From the NCBI GenBank assembly GCA_007922225.1, contig ML679961.1, positions 63,864,249 through 63,928,248 of the forward strand: a stretch of DNA of 64,000 nt, in the 5' to 3' direction. Position numbers and translations under genes: made by a program. Numbering within the stretch: the stretch's first letter is position 1; each line of letters begins with the position of its first letter. The DNA comes from Emydura subglobosa. Lineage: Eukaryota; Chordata; Testudines; Chelidae. Below the pieces are notes generated by a model. That model was given only the letters and a program-made list of their open reading frames with translations, was not told the origin of the DNA and searched no databases. Shown here in pieces: positions 23,640 to 34,960 of this stretch.

Positions 23640-23935
23640 TGGCACCCAGGTCAAAACTGTGACACCTAAAGTGCAGGATCGATTTTGCAGGTTCAACTGA
23701 GCAGCAGCAAGGACTTGCTCAATCGAACCTGGAAGTCGACTCTGTAAATCCACCCCGGCAAGTAGTGTAGCTCTACATTGACGGGAGGGCATTTCCCGTT
23801 GGTGCAGTGCAGTGGAGACACTGTGGTAAGTAGACATAGGAAGTTGATGGAAGATATGCAAGTTACTGTACATAGCTTGCATATCTCCCGTCAACTGCTG
23901 CCAAAATCCAGGGCCAGTGTAGACCAGGCCAGAGT
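23640..23935. mobile_element. TIR DNA-transposon fragment
   Basis: The right end GGCCAGTGTAGACCAGGCC matches the GTGTAGACAAGGCC-type terminus of several short elements in this window. The left terminus is not preserved. The core contains GGATCGATTTTGCAGG and is non-coding. Confidence 0.45.
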
Positions 23936-24574
23936 CCCTGTTGTTTAAAACTGAGGCCTTTACTCTGTTAAAGGATCTCACTTGTTTCAAGTTTTAGCAC
24001 TGGCTATTAATGGGCCATTAGTGACCTCTAGCGGTACTAATGTGCATTATATCTCGCCGAGCTATTTAGCCTTATATAACATTATAAGAATAAGATCCTT
24101 TGTACTGTGGGAAAATATACTTGTACTTATTTGTACTATGAAAAAAACAAAAAGTTCATTGTGTTAAGAACTTAGTCTAGAAATTGTCCAGAGTAAAAAA
24201 AAAATATTTGTATCAATCTCTGCACTGGGAATTAAGCCATTTTAGCTGACTGTGTTTAAAATGGTTATGCCCACTGGCTTAGCAGTGAGGGCTCAGCTGT
24301 GACCTCAATTACAACCGAGCAGTCTACAGAATTCGGCCAGCCATTGCTAAACTTGGTTGGGGGAACTGGTTTGAAGCCAGTTCAGGCTAATATAGCTCAG
24401 TCCCAGTGCTTAGTTTGTCATGAAAGAGGTGCCGGGGCTCAAGTCACTTTTTTAATATTCATAACTGAGTGATGCAGCAAGCCTAGACATGCTGGGGCTC
24501 AGACCAGGCAAAAATTAAAGCACTGTTCAATCCCCAATGTGGATGGGCCCCCAAGGCATTGTCTACATAAAACT

Positions 24575-24758
24575 AGGTTACTTACCCGTAACTGATATTC
24601 TTCGAGATGTGTTGCTCATGTCCATTCCACTATAGGTGTGTGCACACTTCCGTGCACAGTTCCCAGAACTTTTTTCCCCTTAGCAGATCCCACAGATCTG
24701 ATGTGGAATGGACATGAGCAACACATCTCGAAGAACATCAGTTACTGGTAAGTAACCT
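24575..24758. repeat. Terminal hairpin of DIRS copy A
   Basis: The arms 24575-24630 and 24703-24758 are inverted copies of 56 bases with about two mismatches. The loop contains the GTTCCCAGAACTTTTTTCCC sequence, which is also found inverted at the other end of the element (near 28345). Just inside the hairpin (24759 onward) lies a copy of the opposite terminus, as expected for the internal complementary region that DIRS elements use to make circular DNA. Confidence 0.75.
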
Positions 24759-26389
24759 AGTTTTCTTCGAGTGATTGCTCATGTCCATTCCATTATAGGT
24801 GACTAACAAGCAGTACCTTGGAGGTGGGTAGGAGTTACCGGTGAGCTGCCCTCAGCACGGCTCTGCTGAATCCCGCATCCTCTCTTGTCTGCTGCACGAT
24901 GGCACTTGAGCCCTGGTTGAGTGCGCTGTAATGGTTCCTGGGAGGAACACCCTCGCCAGCTGGTCGCAGAACATGATGCATGATGTAATCCGCGAGGAGA
25001 TGCCATCTCCTCTCTTCCTCCGAACCATGCGGTTTGGGAAACACAAGGAGAAAATTATCTTAATTACCATGAAATTGGGAAACCACCTTGGGCAGGAATG
25101 CTGGATGCAGCCTCAACTGCACTTTATCCTTATAGAATACTGTATAAGGGGGCTCCAAGGCAAGGCCCTAATCTTGGAGACCCTCCTAGCTGAGATAATG
25201 ACCACCAGGAAGGTTTCCTTCACTGAAGGCATGAAGCCATGAGTTCAAAGGGAGGCCCTGTGCATCTCAAGAGGACCCGGTTGAGATCCCAGGGAGGTCC
25301 TGGGTCACAGATCTGCAGATAAGCCTCTCCACCTCCTTGAGAGACCTGACCGACATGGGGTGGGAGAACAGCAGTCTCCCCTCTAGTTGCTGATGGAAGG
25401 CCGAAACAGCCGCCAGGTGAACCTTCTGCAAGGCCAGCGCTAGACCCTGGAGCTTTAGCTGGAGCAGGTACTCCAGGGTCGCCTGTTAAGGCAATGGACG
25501 GAGTCTGGGGCAGTCTGTCTAGCCTAAGAGGTAAACTGTTTCCACGTAACCCAATGCACGACCTGTGTAGGTGGTTTCCTGCTGCCAAGCAGGAGTTGTT
25601 GGGCCTGCACTGAGCAGGCTCTCTCTCCCTCCGTCAGCCACAGAGCCTCCAGGCCATGAAGTGCAGGGGGTCCAGATCCGGGTGCAACAGTTCATGAGGA
25701 ACACGTCGGAAATCAACCCAGTCACGCGACCCCGGAGTGAACAGAACCTTGGACACCTCACGTTCCAGGCCAACGCGAATAGGTCCAGTTGGAGAACTCC
25801 CCCCTTCTGGAAGATCCTCACCACCACCTCCGGGTGCAACTGCCCATTGTGGCGGGGTAGGAACAACATGCTGAGGCTATCGGCATCTTCGTTCCTCACT
25901 CCCGGGAGTCCCTGCAGAGGGCTGAGGGGCACGATCCCCCCCTTCCCTTCTATGTAAACCATGGCTGCGGTGTTGTCTGTCAGCACCTGCACCGCTCTGG
26001 CTGTCGGGAATCGGAGGAACACCTTATACGCTAGGCGAATGGCCCTCAGCTCCTTCACGTTGCTGTGCAGGAGCTTCTCCTCCCCCAACCAGGGCCCCTG
26101 ATTGCCTGAGTTGACACTGATGTGGGCTCCCCATCCTACATCTGGAGCGTCAGAAATTCGGGTGACCAATAGGACCAGTTCTTCAAACAGAACATCTTTC
26201 ATCATTGCCTGGGGAGTCCACCACCAGTCTAAGGAGGGTAGGATGGGTGGGGAACTGTGACCACCTGGTCCAAAGGGTGTCTGCTCAGCACATTAGTGGG
26301 AGCCAGCCACCGTGAGATGGAGAAACGCCTGTGGCTGGGGAGGATAGACACCTGAAGTGAGCTGTTTAACTGTTGTCCGACCTCCTTCA

Positions 26390-28067
26390 CCTCCAGCCCC
26401 AAGTTAGAGGCCACCCTCTTGAGCAGCTCCTGGTGCACCCTGAAATCCTCCAGTGGTGCCATATTGTCCCAGAGACTGCCTCGTCTGGTGAGGAGGAAGA
26501 GGACTACCGAGGCGCGTCCTGCGGGTGTTCCCTCACCTGACGAAGGGATGCACCTGTAGAGGATCCCTCCATGGGGTCCAACTCCTTGTCTGAGTCGTCG
26601 TCTATGGGCCTTCTGAGCTGGAGGCATGGCCCAAACCCCTGTTGACAGGATGGATTGTGGCTCTTGTCCCATTTGGATGCCCCATGAGGCCCAATAAAGC
26701 CATTGCTGAGGCCATTGCTGTGGCCATTGACCTTGGGGCCAAGCTGGGACTGACTGCGCCGCCGGCTGTGGTACCATGTGAGGGCGCCAGCTGTCCTGAC
26801 GACTGTCCCCCCTGTGGGACCCTGAGCCACTAGACCTGCGGTGCTGTGCTCAGCCTCGGTCCTGGGCACCATCCGGTGCCAGGGACCGTCCGACACCACC
26901 GAACTGGAGGACGACGAGAACCGCCTCTGTCACCGTGGACGGTGCCAGCGAGTAGAGGTGCGCTCTGAGGAGTTCGAGGTACCGGAGTGTCATCTCAGCA
27001 CCGAGGACTTACAGTACCACTTACCTTTGGTGACTGAGACAGGCACCGCTCTGAACTCCACGGTGCCGAGCCTGACTCTGGCGACCAGGTCCTGCATCGG
27101 GGACTGCGCGGTGTGGGGTCTTCACGTGGTGACCAGATTCCGTGCCGCCTCGGTGCAGGCGAACACCTCAGTGCCGAATCCCCCGACGGTGACCAGGTTC
27201 TGTGCCACCTCGGTGCAGGCGAACTCAGAAGCTGTCTGAGCGTCGCCTGGTGGACCTCGACCGGTGCCGCCTCTTGGCCTGCGCTACCTCCAGTGCCAGG
27301 GACCAATGTCAGTGCTGAGAGGGAGACTCCGCATCCTGAGTCGAAGCAGGCCGGCTCAACAACGCCAACCTGTAGCGACTGCTGGGGGAGCGTCCTCACT
27401 CTACCCTCAGTGGCCATCTGGCAGGAGATCTTCCTCCCCGTATGGGGGGGGATCTTCACCGCCCTTTGGGGGGGACCCAACATGGGCTTGCCCCGGGACA
27501 CAAACCTCTTCTCCCTCAGCGGAGGGGAGGGCAGAGGTGGCGTAGGCAAGGCCAACAAGGCTTTTGCTGCCTGAAAAGCCTCCGGTGTCAATGGTGTTGG
27601 CAGGAGCACTCTCCCACTCCCAGGAGTCGGGGGAGGCTCCCTGCTCGGAGATGCAGTCACCAGATAATGCTTGACTGGCCGTGGACAGTGCATCTCCGCA
27701 CTTGACCCGGCCCGTACCGACAGCGCAGGGGAGTGTCCGCGCTCTGCGCGCTGTCTCTTCTTCAGCACCGGGGATGTTGTTTGGTGCTGAGTCGAGGCCG
27801 GTACCGGTGCTGCACTTCGCACTGAGGTGATGCTCAGTGCTGTGGAGCGGGATGGCTCGGACGCCGGGCAGAGCGCTGCCTCCATGAGCAGGGCTTTTAA
27901 CCTGATCTCTTGGTCCTTCTGAGTCCGCGGTTTAAAAGCCCTGCAGATCTTACATTTAGCTTTCCTGTGCTCTTCCCCAGGCACTTAAGACACCAATCGT
28001 GGGGGTTGTTGAGCGGGAAGACCTTCCCGCAGGAGGCACACAGCTTAAATCTGGGCAACCAGGGCAT
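26390..28067 (-). pseudogene. DIRS gag-like ORF1 remnant, frameshifted
   Basis: From the ATG at 28067-28065 the product starts with a zinc-ribbon-like pair (CASC, then WCLKC about 20 residues on). A lost base near 27977 shifts the frame into the long frame 27984-26995, which begins EEHRKAKCKICRAFKPRTQK. The middle is rich in Pro, Ser and Arg with repeated WSP units (27250-27010). The C-terminal part (DFRVHQELLKRVASNLGLEV, near 26430) resembles the end of DIRS ORF1. The first ORF of DIRS elements is thought to be a structural, RNA-binding Gag-like protein. Confidence 0.6.
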
Positions 28068-28417
28068 GGCCCGGCCACTCTAAGTCCCTCAGGGACTTCT
28101 TATCTAATTACACTTAACACTGCTTAACTACTACTTTAACTAAAGTATTTCAAACAACAATGAGTACAAACAATGGGGAATAGTACTTGCAGAGAGCAAG
28201 GCTAGTTCCAGCAACTGTCAGGGGCAGAAAGAAGGAACTGAGGGGGTGTAGGGCTGGCAGTGCCTCATATACCGCAGCATTCGCACGGGACTCCAGAGGA
28301 CACCAGAGCCAGCCCTACTGGATCTGCTAAGGGGAAAAAAGTTCCGGGAACCGCGCACAGTGGCGTGCACTCACCTATAGTGGAATGGACATGAGCAATC
28401 ATTCGAAGAAGAACTAG

Positions 28418-29332
28418 CCTTTTTCCTTTGAAAGTTTTCCACTATTGCTACCAGCAGTCCAGCTCCACCAGTGGGAGTCTGATTGATAGCAGTGTCCCAC
28501 TGATTCTTTAATCAACAAGCCACCTGCATCTGGGTTAGGGTTAGACAGAATGGAAGTCAAACTGCCAGCCATTGACTAACAGCAATGCTTCTCCTGCTTC
28601 ACAGGTAGCTGTCCAGTGAATAGACACAGACACAGATTAAGTTTTCTGACAACTGTTCCACTGACTTCCTTATAGGCACACCAGCCTGTTTATATTCCAC
28701 CTGCAGCACTGCTTGATATTGCCCAGTTCATGCCAATGGTCTACTGATTTTAACGGCTAAGGATGATCTTTATTATCCTTTTCATGAGTGATCTCAAACA
28801 TCCAGCTCCTGCGCTTATCTAAGAGGGCTGGGCCTCCCTGGCACGAGTCCACGTTCCATTCACTAGAAAGAACGTTCTGCAGGGACAAAGCTGATGTATT
28901 TTATTACAGTGGCTGCATTAAAAATGATTCTTCCAGTTTGACACACATCACTGGTTCCAGGGGTGTTTCCCATTTTAACTATAGGAAATCACTTTCCAGC
29001 CAGTAAAAGCTTTATAAGCACAAGTATTTTTAATTGTTTCTATTAGGACAGTTCAGACAGCTGCTAGTCCTAAAAATACAGATGGAGAGAAATATTCACA
29101 TTGTTGTCAATTTTTAAATGTTGAACCCCTGCAGCTGTGCTTGGGATAATCTCTGGGCAGCAAGGGCTGTGACTCTGAATAAGTTAATAAATGCTTTTGA
29201 TTGACCCTCCTTGCCTCTTATGACAAGATTCAGTATGCAAACAGAAGAGAAAAGACAAATACAGTAGAAAGCAAACATCTGCCCAGAAATTCTGTGGATA
29301 TTCAGAGAAAAGGAAGTTGAGGAAGGGGAAAT
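28418..29332. other. Spacer between the two DIRS copies; nothing recognised
   Basis: The sequence has normal composition. No repeat family or gene was recognised, and reading frames are short. Confidence 0.4.
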
Positions 29333-29630
29333 GAGTTACTTACCTTGTAACTATTGTTCTTTGAGATGTGTTGCTCATGTCCATTCCATAGCAGGTGCAT
29401 GCGTGCCCCGTGCATGGTTACCAGAAAATTTTTCCCCTTAGCAGATCCTGTAGGGCTGGCTCCAGCATCACCTGAAGCCCCATGCATATGCTACAGTATA
29501 TGAGGCGCTGCCGGCCCTACTCCCCCTCAGTTCCTTCTTGCCATCAACTCCAACAGCAAGGACGGGGGGCGAGCCATGGAATGGACATGAGCAACACATC
29601 TCGAAGAACAACAATTACAAGGTAAGTAAC
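29333..29630. repeat. Terminal hairpin of DIRS copy B
   Basis: The arms 29335-29389 and 29576-29630 are inverted copies of about 55 bases with about three mismatches. The 186-base loop holds the AATTTTTCCCCTTAGCAGATC core shared with the other copies. The loop is far longer than in copy A (about 72 bases), so the two copies belong to different subfamilies or copy A lost loop sequence. Confidence 0.75.
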
Positions 29631-32357
29631 CATCTTTTCTTCTTCGAGTGCTTGCTCATGTCCATTCCACTGTAGGTGACTTGCAAGCAGTACCTTGGAG
29701 GTAGGTATGGAGTTCATAGGTTGGTTGTGTGCAACAATCGCCCTACCGAAACTGGCATCATCCCTAGCCTGTTGCACAATGGCACAGTGGGATGTAAAGG
29801 TATGAACCAATGACCACGTAGCAGCTTTGCATATGTCCTGCATAGGCACCAATGCCAATAATGCTGCAGAAGACGCCTGCGCTCCAGTGCAGTGAGCTGT
29901 GACGTTGCCCAGAAGCGGAACCTTTGCATGCTTGTAGCAGAAGCGTATGCAGGCGGGTATCCAGGAGGAGATTCGTTGCGACGAGACAGGTAAGCCTTTT
30001 GTCCCTTCAGCCACCGCAATGAACAACTGCGTGGACTTATGGAACGGCTTCGTCCTCTCCAAGTAGAAAGCCAGGGCTCTGCGTACATCCAGTGTGTGCC
30101 ATCTCTTTTCCTCTTCGGAAGCGTGTGGCTTTGGGAAAAACATTGGCAGGAAAATGTCCTGGTTGGTGTGGCATTGTGATACCACCTTGGGCAGGAAGGT
30201 CAGGTGAGGCCTCAGCTGGACCTTATCTTTATAAAAAAAATTGTATAAGGCAGCTCCAAGGTGAGTGCCCTGATTTCAGACACCCTTCTAGCCGACATGA
30301 TAGCTACTAAGGCGGCCACCTCCCATGACAGTAGCAGAAGTGGGCAAGTTGCCATGGGCTTGAATGGTGCCCTCGTGAGCCTAGAGAGCACCAAATTCAG
30401 GTCCCAGGGTGGTACGGGATCCCTGACATGTGGGTAGAGCTTTTCTATGCCCTCCAGAAATCTTGCTGCCATGGTGTGAGAAAAAACTGATCTCCCATGA
30501 ATTGGGGGATGGAAGGCTGAGATGGCAGCCAGATGCACCTTTAGTGAGGCAGTAGCTAGACCCTGAAGCTTGAGGTGCAACAGATAGTCTAGGACCACCT
30601 GGATCAGTGCCTGGTGTGGTATCACCTGCTGCGCTGCAGCCCAGCAAGTGAACCTCTTCCTACAATACCCTCGTGTAGGGCTTCCTGCTACTCATCAACA
30701 CAGTCTGCACCTGAGATGAGCAAGCTTGTTTCTCCAAGCTCAATGATTCAGCCTCCACGCTGTCAGGTGGAGGGACTCCAGGTCTGGGTGCAGGAGCTCC
30801 AGGGGAGGGGTGACCGACAGCTCCAGAAGCATCTGAGCCAGTGCTGCCTGGGCCACGCGGGTGCAATAAGGATGACCCTTGACTTGTCTTTCTTGATCTT
30901 TAATAGGACCTTGTGTATTAGCGAAATGGGAGGGAAGGCATACAGCAGCCCGCCCGACCAGGGAATGAGGAAGACATCTGACATGGCCCCCTCATCCCGC
31001 CTCTGAAAGGAGCAAAATTGGCTGCCCTTCTTGTTGACCTTGGAGATGAAGAGATCCACTTGGGGAAACCCCACCTCCAGAAGATCATGTTGGCTACTGA
31101 TGGGTGGAGAGACCACTCGTAACAAGATACAAAGAACCTGCTGAGCCAGTCCGCTGTGGCATTCTTGATACCAGGGAGGTGAGAGGCCACTAGGTGAAAA
31201 TCGTGGCCTATCAGCAGATTCCAGAGACTCCCTGTTTTCAGACAGAGGGCTGGGGAATGAGCCCTGCCCTGTCTGTTGATATAATACATTGCAACAGTGT
31301 TGTCTGTTAGGACCTGAATCACCTTGCCCTTTAAGAAGGGAAGGAACACCGTGCATGCTAATCAGATCACTCAAAGCTCCCTGATGTTTATGTGGAGTCC
31401 CTGGTCCTCTTCCAACCAGGTCCTCTGGGTACTGTGACTGGAGCTGATGTGCACCCTCCACCCCAGGTCTGAAGCATCTGTTACTAGTGTCATTGAGGGG
31501 CCCCTGTCTGCAAAGGGCATTCCCTCCATCACCATCCGAGGGTCTAACCACCACTCTAGGGAGGCCAGGACCTGTGGGGGCACTGTGACAACCCTGTCCA
31601 TGGGGTGTCTGCTCGGGGCATAAGCTGAGGCCAGCCATAGCTGAAATTTGGAAAATTGGAGGGTATAGCCCATTCCAATGGTGTCCAGGACCCAGCAGTC
31701 CGATGTTATATAGGCTCAGGCCAGGAGGAAAGGAGTGAGATGGTTCAGGAAAGGTGGAGATGCAGGATCCAGGTGCGAGGCTGGAATGCTGTCCTCATGC
31801 ACACTATCAAAATGCATGCCACTGACCGCCTGAGCATCACGAGGTAGGTGGCTGCATGGTCGAGGAAGAAGGCAGGCCCTGCCTGTGCTGCCTAATGTTC
31901 CTCTCTCTCCCTCTCTTCCCCCCTCCCCCCCCGTAGGTCCCAAAGCACTGCGCCGGGAACCTGGGCTGCTGCTGCTGGCTCTACTGGGGCTGAAACTACC
32001 TCCTGGAAGCTTGCGGTGTGTACACCTCCAGGTGGAGGTCCCTAATGGGACTACCTTAGCAACTACAACAACAGTAATGAAGAACTGTCTAAACAACTAC
32101 TTAATAAGTACCTATAAAACAAAGGCTACAGCTAAGAGGCACTCCCCGAAGCAAGCAAAAATGCAGTTCCAGTAACAGTCAGTGGCAGAAAGAAGGAACT
32201 GAGGGGATGTAGGGCTGGCATGTGTGTGAGGCTCCAGGGTGCGCTGGGGCCAGCCCTATGGGATCTGCTAAGGGGAAAAAAATTTCCGGTAACTGTGCAC
32301 AGGGCGCACCTGCACCTACCATAGAATGGACGTGAGCAAGCACTCTAAGAAGGAGAG
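29333..32357 (-). mobile_element. DIRS-like retrotransposon copy B, gag and RT missing
   Basis: On the - strand, RNase H lies at about 31673-30918 (LVTDASDLGWRVHI, VIQVLTDNTVAMYYI and the ASHLPGIKNATADWLSR block). The tyrosine recombinase is split into 30625-30212 (LKVHLAAISAFHPP, PPWDLNLVLSRLT) and 30185-29714 (VTAHCTGAQASSAAL, DICKAATWSLVHTF). The region 5' of RNase H (31674-32357) has no gag or RT similarity, so the coding front is deleted or replaced. In the catalytic region the usual His-x-x-Arg reads His-Cys-Thr-Gly, and a Cys stands where the nucleophilic Tyr is expected. Copy B is therefore dead in cis. Confidence 0.82.
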
Positions 32358-32509
32358 AAGTTACTGTGGTTTTTACTCCAAAATTCCCCATAGATTTCTT
32401 GCATATGTGCCATCTTGACTGTGTATTACTCATACATCCCTTCAAACCATGCTTCCCCCCAAAAAAAAAATACATCAAAAAAATGCACAACTTTCTTCTT
32501 GCTTAGCTA

Positions 32510-32780
32510 TGACCCTGGAGACAAAGATATGCCTTCATATTATAATCACACCATTCACCTGAAGGTCTCACAGCACTTCATAAAAATGAAGTTTCGCAAT
32601 GCCCTCTGCAAGGTGGCTAGTGTTATTTCCATTTTACCAGGATGAGTGTGAAAAATGAGGTATCAAATAGGTTAATTAACTTTCTTGAGGCCACATTGCA
32701 AGTCAGTGCACGAGGCAGGGAAAGAACCCAGGGGTCCCTGTGCCAAATATTAGTCAATATTCCCATTACATACTACCTTA
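32510..32780 (-). repeat. MIR-type SINE
   Basis: The segment contains CAGCACTTCATAAAAATGAAG, ATTTCCATTTTACCAGGATG and a diverged GGCCACATTGCAAGTCAGTG block, followed by GGCAGGGAAAGAACCCAGG. These are the landmarks of a MIR-like element in reverse orientation. Confidence 0.6.
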
Positions 32781-33829
32781 GCTATAGTGCCTTCCCCTAA
32801 CCTGATGAGTTTAGCATAGGCATCCCCAAAGAGCTGTCACAGCTTCAAATACTTCTTCCTATCCTCATGGCATCCTGCCTATTAGATGCCTTTTCAAATC
32901 AACATTAGAGAGAGAAGGAAACAGAAAAGAAAGGCTCCTGTATTCCTTCTAGCTTTCAAGTACATTTTCAGAGCAATTGGGCTGGAAATGTTGCTTGCTG
33001 GTGAACTCTGCTATGAATAGAAGCAATGAATAAATTACTGCAGCTGACAAATCAGAGCTGTAGAGCTTCTCCAGCAAGAGAAGAAAGTTCAGCCCTACCA
33101 GGGAAGAGTTCACAGAGAAACCAGTGCAGTGAAAATCCATTCCCCAATCCTGTACCCTGGAGAAAAAGATATTCAGCCAGCAAAGGATGCTTCTGAAACC
33201 CATCTCCTTCCATAAGAGTCCAGTCTCACTCTTCTAGGAGCTATCATCACACTCTGCAAGCACAGATCCAGGCTTTGCCAGACGGAGAAGGGATTTTCTT
33301 GAATCATAATGGCTAAAGAACCTTCTGAGTTTTATTGCTTGAAGAACTCAGCCATGAATGGATCAAGCAGCATGTGAACCCTTTGAAAAGTGGAAACACA
33401 ATATTCATCTTCTGAAGAAGCAGTCTAAGGGCTAAAGGTAAATTAATTAATTTCCATTCTGTACTTTAATGTGTCTGGGGATTGTGTGTTTTTGCAGACA
33501 CTAGGTCTGACTCTAATGGGAGTCTCCAGATGGATTGCTCCATAAATAAAGGCAGTGTGTTTATAGGAGCTTGGGGAAACAGGGAGCAAAAAAGAAGATT
33601 GGGCATCAGTAAATGTGGTTCCCAGCTCTGGCATACAGAATGAAATGTGTCCTCCTGATACATGGTTAGAATGGCAAGGAACTACTGGGGGATGAAAACT
33701 GGTGAAATAGTTTCTTTAAATAACACCACTCACCCCAATTCCTCCTCATGTCCTATGCAGCTCCCATTGATGTACGCCATGACAGCAAACATGGTTGTTT
33801 GTCCCATGCTTTAACAAGGCCAAAAAACC

Positions 33830-33960
33830 CTGTGTTTTTCCGTGCTCTGCCACTGACTCACTGTGTGTCTTTGGACAAATCTGGTAGCTTTGCTGTGTCT
33901 CTCTTTCCCCAGCTTTAAGATGGAAGTGTTACTCTGGAACAGTGTAAAGCTTAATTAATG
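33830..33960 (+). repeat. SINE-like fragment
   Basis: CTCTGCCACTGACTCACTGT, then TGTCTTTGGACAAATC and TTTCCCCAGCTTTAAGATGG resemble the body of a tRNA-derived SINE of the same family as the one at 10222. The head is missing. Confidence 0.5.
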
Positions 33961-34188
33961 CATGCTAGTAGAAGTACCATAGGAGTTGCTTTACCAGATC
34001 AGATCAGAGCCTATCTAGTCTAGTATCCTGCTCTGACTGTGATCAGCAACAGGTACGTCAGAGTAAGGTACACAAAAGCCCCTACTGGGTAATTGTGGAA
34101 TAACCTCTCCACAGGGAAAGCTTCTTCCAAGCACCCATCAGTCAGGGGTAGCTTAGTCTTGAAGCATGGGGGTTTATAACCCTTCTTA

Positions 34189-34960
34189 GACTAGGTCTAT
34201 ACTATGAGATTGGGGTGTGTGTGACCGTATACACTCATCACAGTGGCATCTCCTGCTGCCCAGCCCGAGAATTAGCTCCACCAGTGGGTGAGCCCTTCTT
34301 CCAGTGGTGCTTTCTCTCCATGTTGCTACAGTTCTTTAGGCCAGTTCCCCACAGCCTCAGCACCTTCTTCGCCCTCACCTCAGAGCCTTCAGCAGTCCAG
34401 TCTCAGCAGCCAGCCAGGAGTTCCCTGCTGCTCCCTGCCAATAGCTGCTCTGTCCAACATGCTTACGGGTCTCTCAGGAACACAGTCCTCACTCCCTGAG
34501 TGTACAGCAGCCACTGGCCCTGCAACTCCTTTTATGTGAGCCTGATGGGCCCTGATTGGCTGTTGCTTGCAGCCTCTTTCCCATTGGCTGTCTCCACTGT
34601 AGCCTCTCTTGGAGAGCTCACCTCCTCTGCTCCACTCTAGAACAGGGCATCCAATCCCCTTTACACCTGTGTTGGGTGGACACCCCATCATAGGGTGTGA
34701 TTCCCTTGCTCATGTACATATACTAAAGCTAGATTGAGGAGAGCTAGTGTGAGTATAAACAGCAGCATAGCCATAGTAGCCTGGCACAGCTTAGCTATGC
34801 TGAATACAAGGGCCAGAAACCTGTGGGTATGCATTCAGCTGTGTCTATGCTACTGCAACTATGTTGCTATTTGTACTCACACTAGTTCCATGAGAGCTAG
34901 CGCTAGTATGAATATGCGAGCAGGGGAATCACACCCCTAACTCCTAGTGTAGATGTAGCC
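34189..34960. mobile_element. Harbinger-like DNA element within CR1
   Basis: The left end GACTAGGTCTATACTA is inverted at the right end TAGTGTAGATGTAGCC. The trinucleotide TTA flanks it exactly (34186-34188 and 34961-34963). A 3-bp TTA/TAA duplication is typical of PIF/Harbinger elements. It is non-autonomous. The superfamily is tentative because no transposase is present. Confidence 0.6.
34220..34692. mobile_element. LTR-like insertion inside the Harbinger-like element
   Basis: The 473-bp block starts TGTGACCGTATACAC and ends CACCCCATCATA. The heptamer GGGTGTG stands on both sides (34213-34219 and 34693-34699). Two CCAAT-type motifs (GATTGGCTG, CATTGGCTG) lie in the right half, as in many LTR promoters. 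The end CA is two bases short of the duplication, so the exact limits are uncertain. Confidence 0.45.

Larger units (their letters stand above)
24575..28417 (-). mobile_element. DIRS-like retrotransposon copy A, RT domain deleted
   Basis: Read on the - strand, the order is: 5' terminus at 28417-28195; gag from an ATG at 28067; RNase H at about 26205-25600 (SDAPDVGWGAHISV, LHSNVKELRAIRLAY, VQVLTDNTAAMVYI); tyrosine recombinase pieces at about 25588-25220 (PPWDLNRVLL) and 25070-24835 (TITAHSTRAQ, which keeps the His-x-x-Arg catalytic motif); and a terminal hairpin. RNase H plus tyrosine recombinase, with inverted termini and no target duplication, defines DIRS elements. Gag runs almost directly into the RNase H lead-in near 26380-26280, so the reverse-transcriptase core is missing. 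Frameshifts break every frame. Confidence 0.82.

Noticed and set aside
26995..27984. A 329-codon Pro/Arg/Ser-rich frame as a possible host gene
   Set aside because: It fits the ORF1 position of a DIRS element, with RNase H and recombinase following on the same strand and element termini on both sides.
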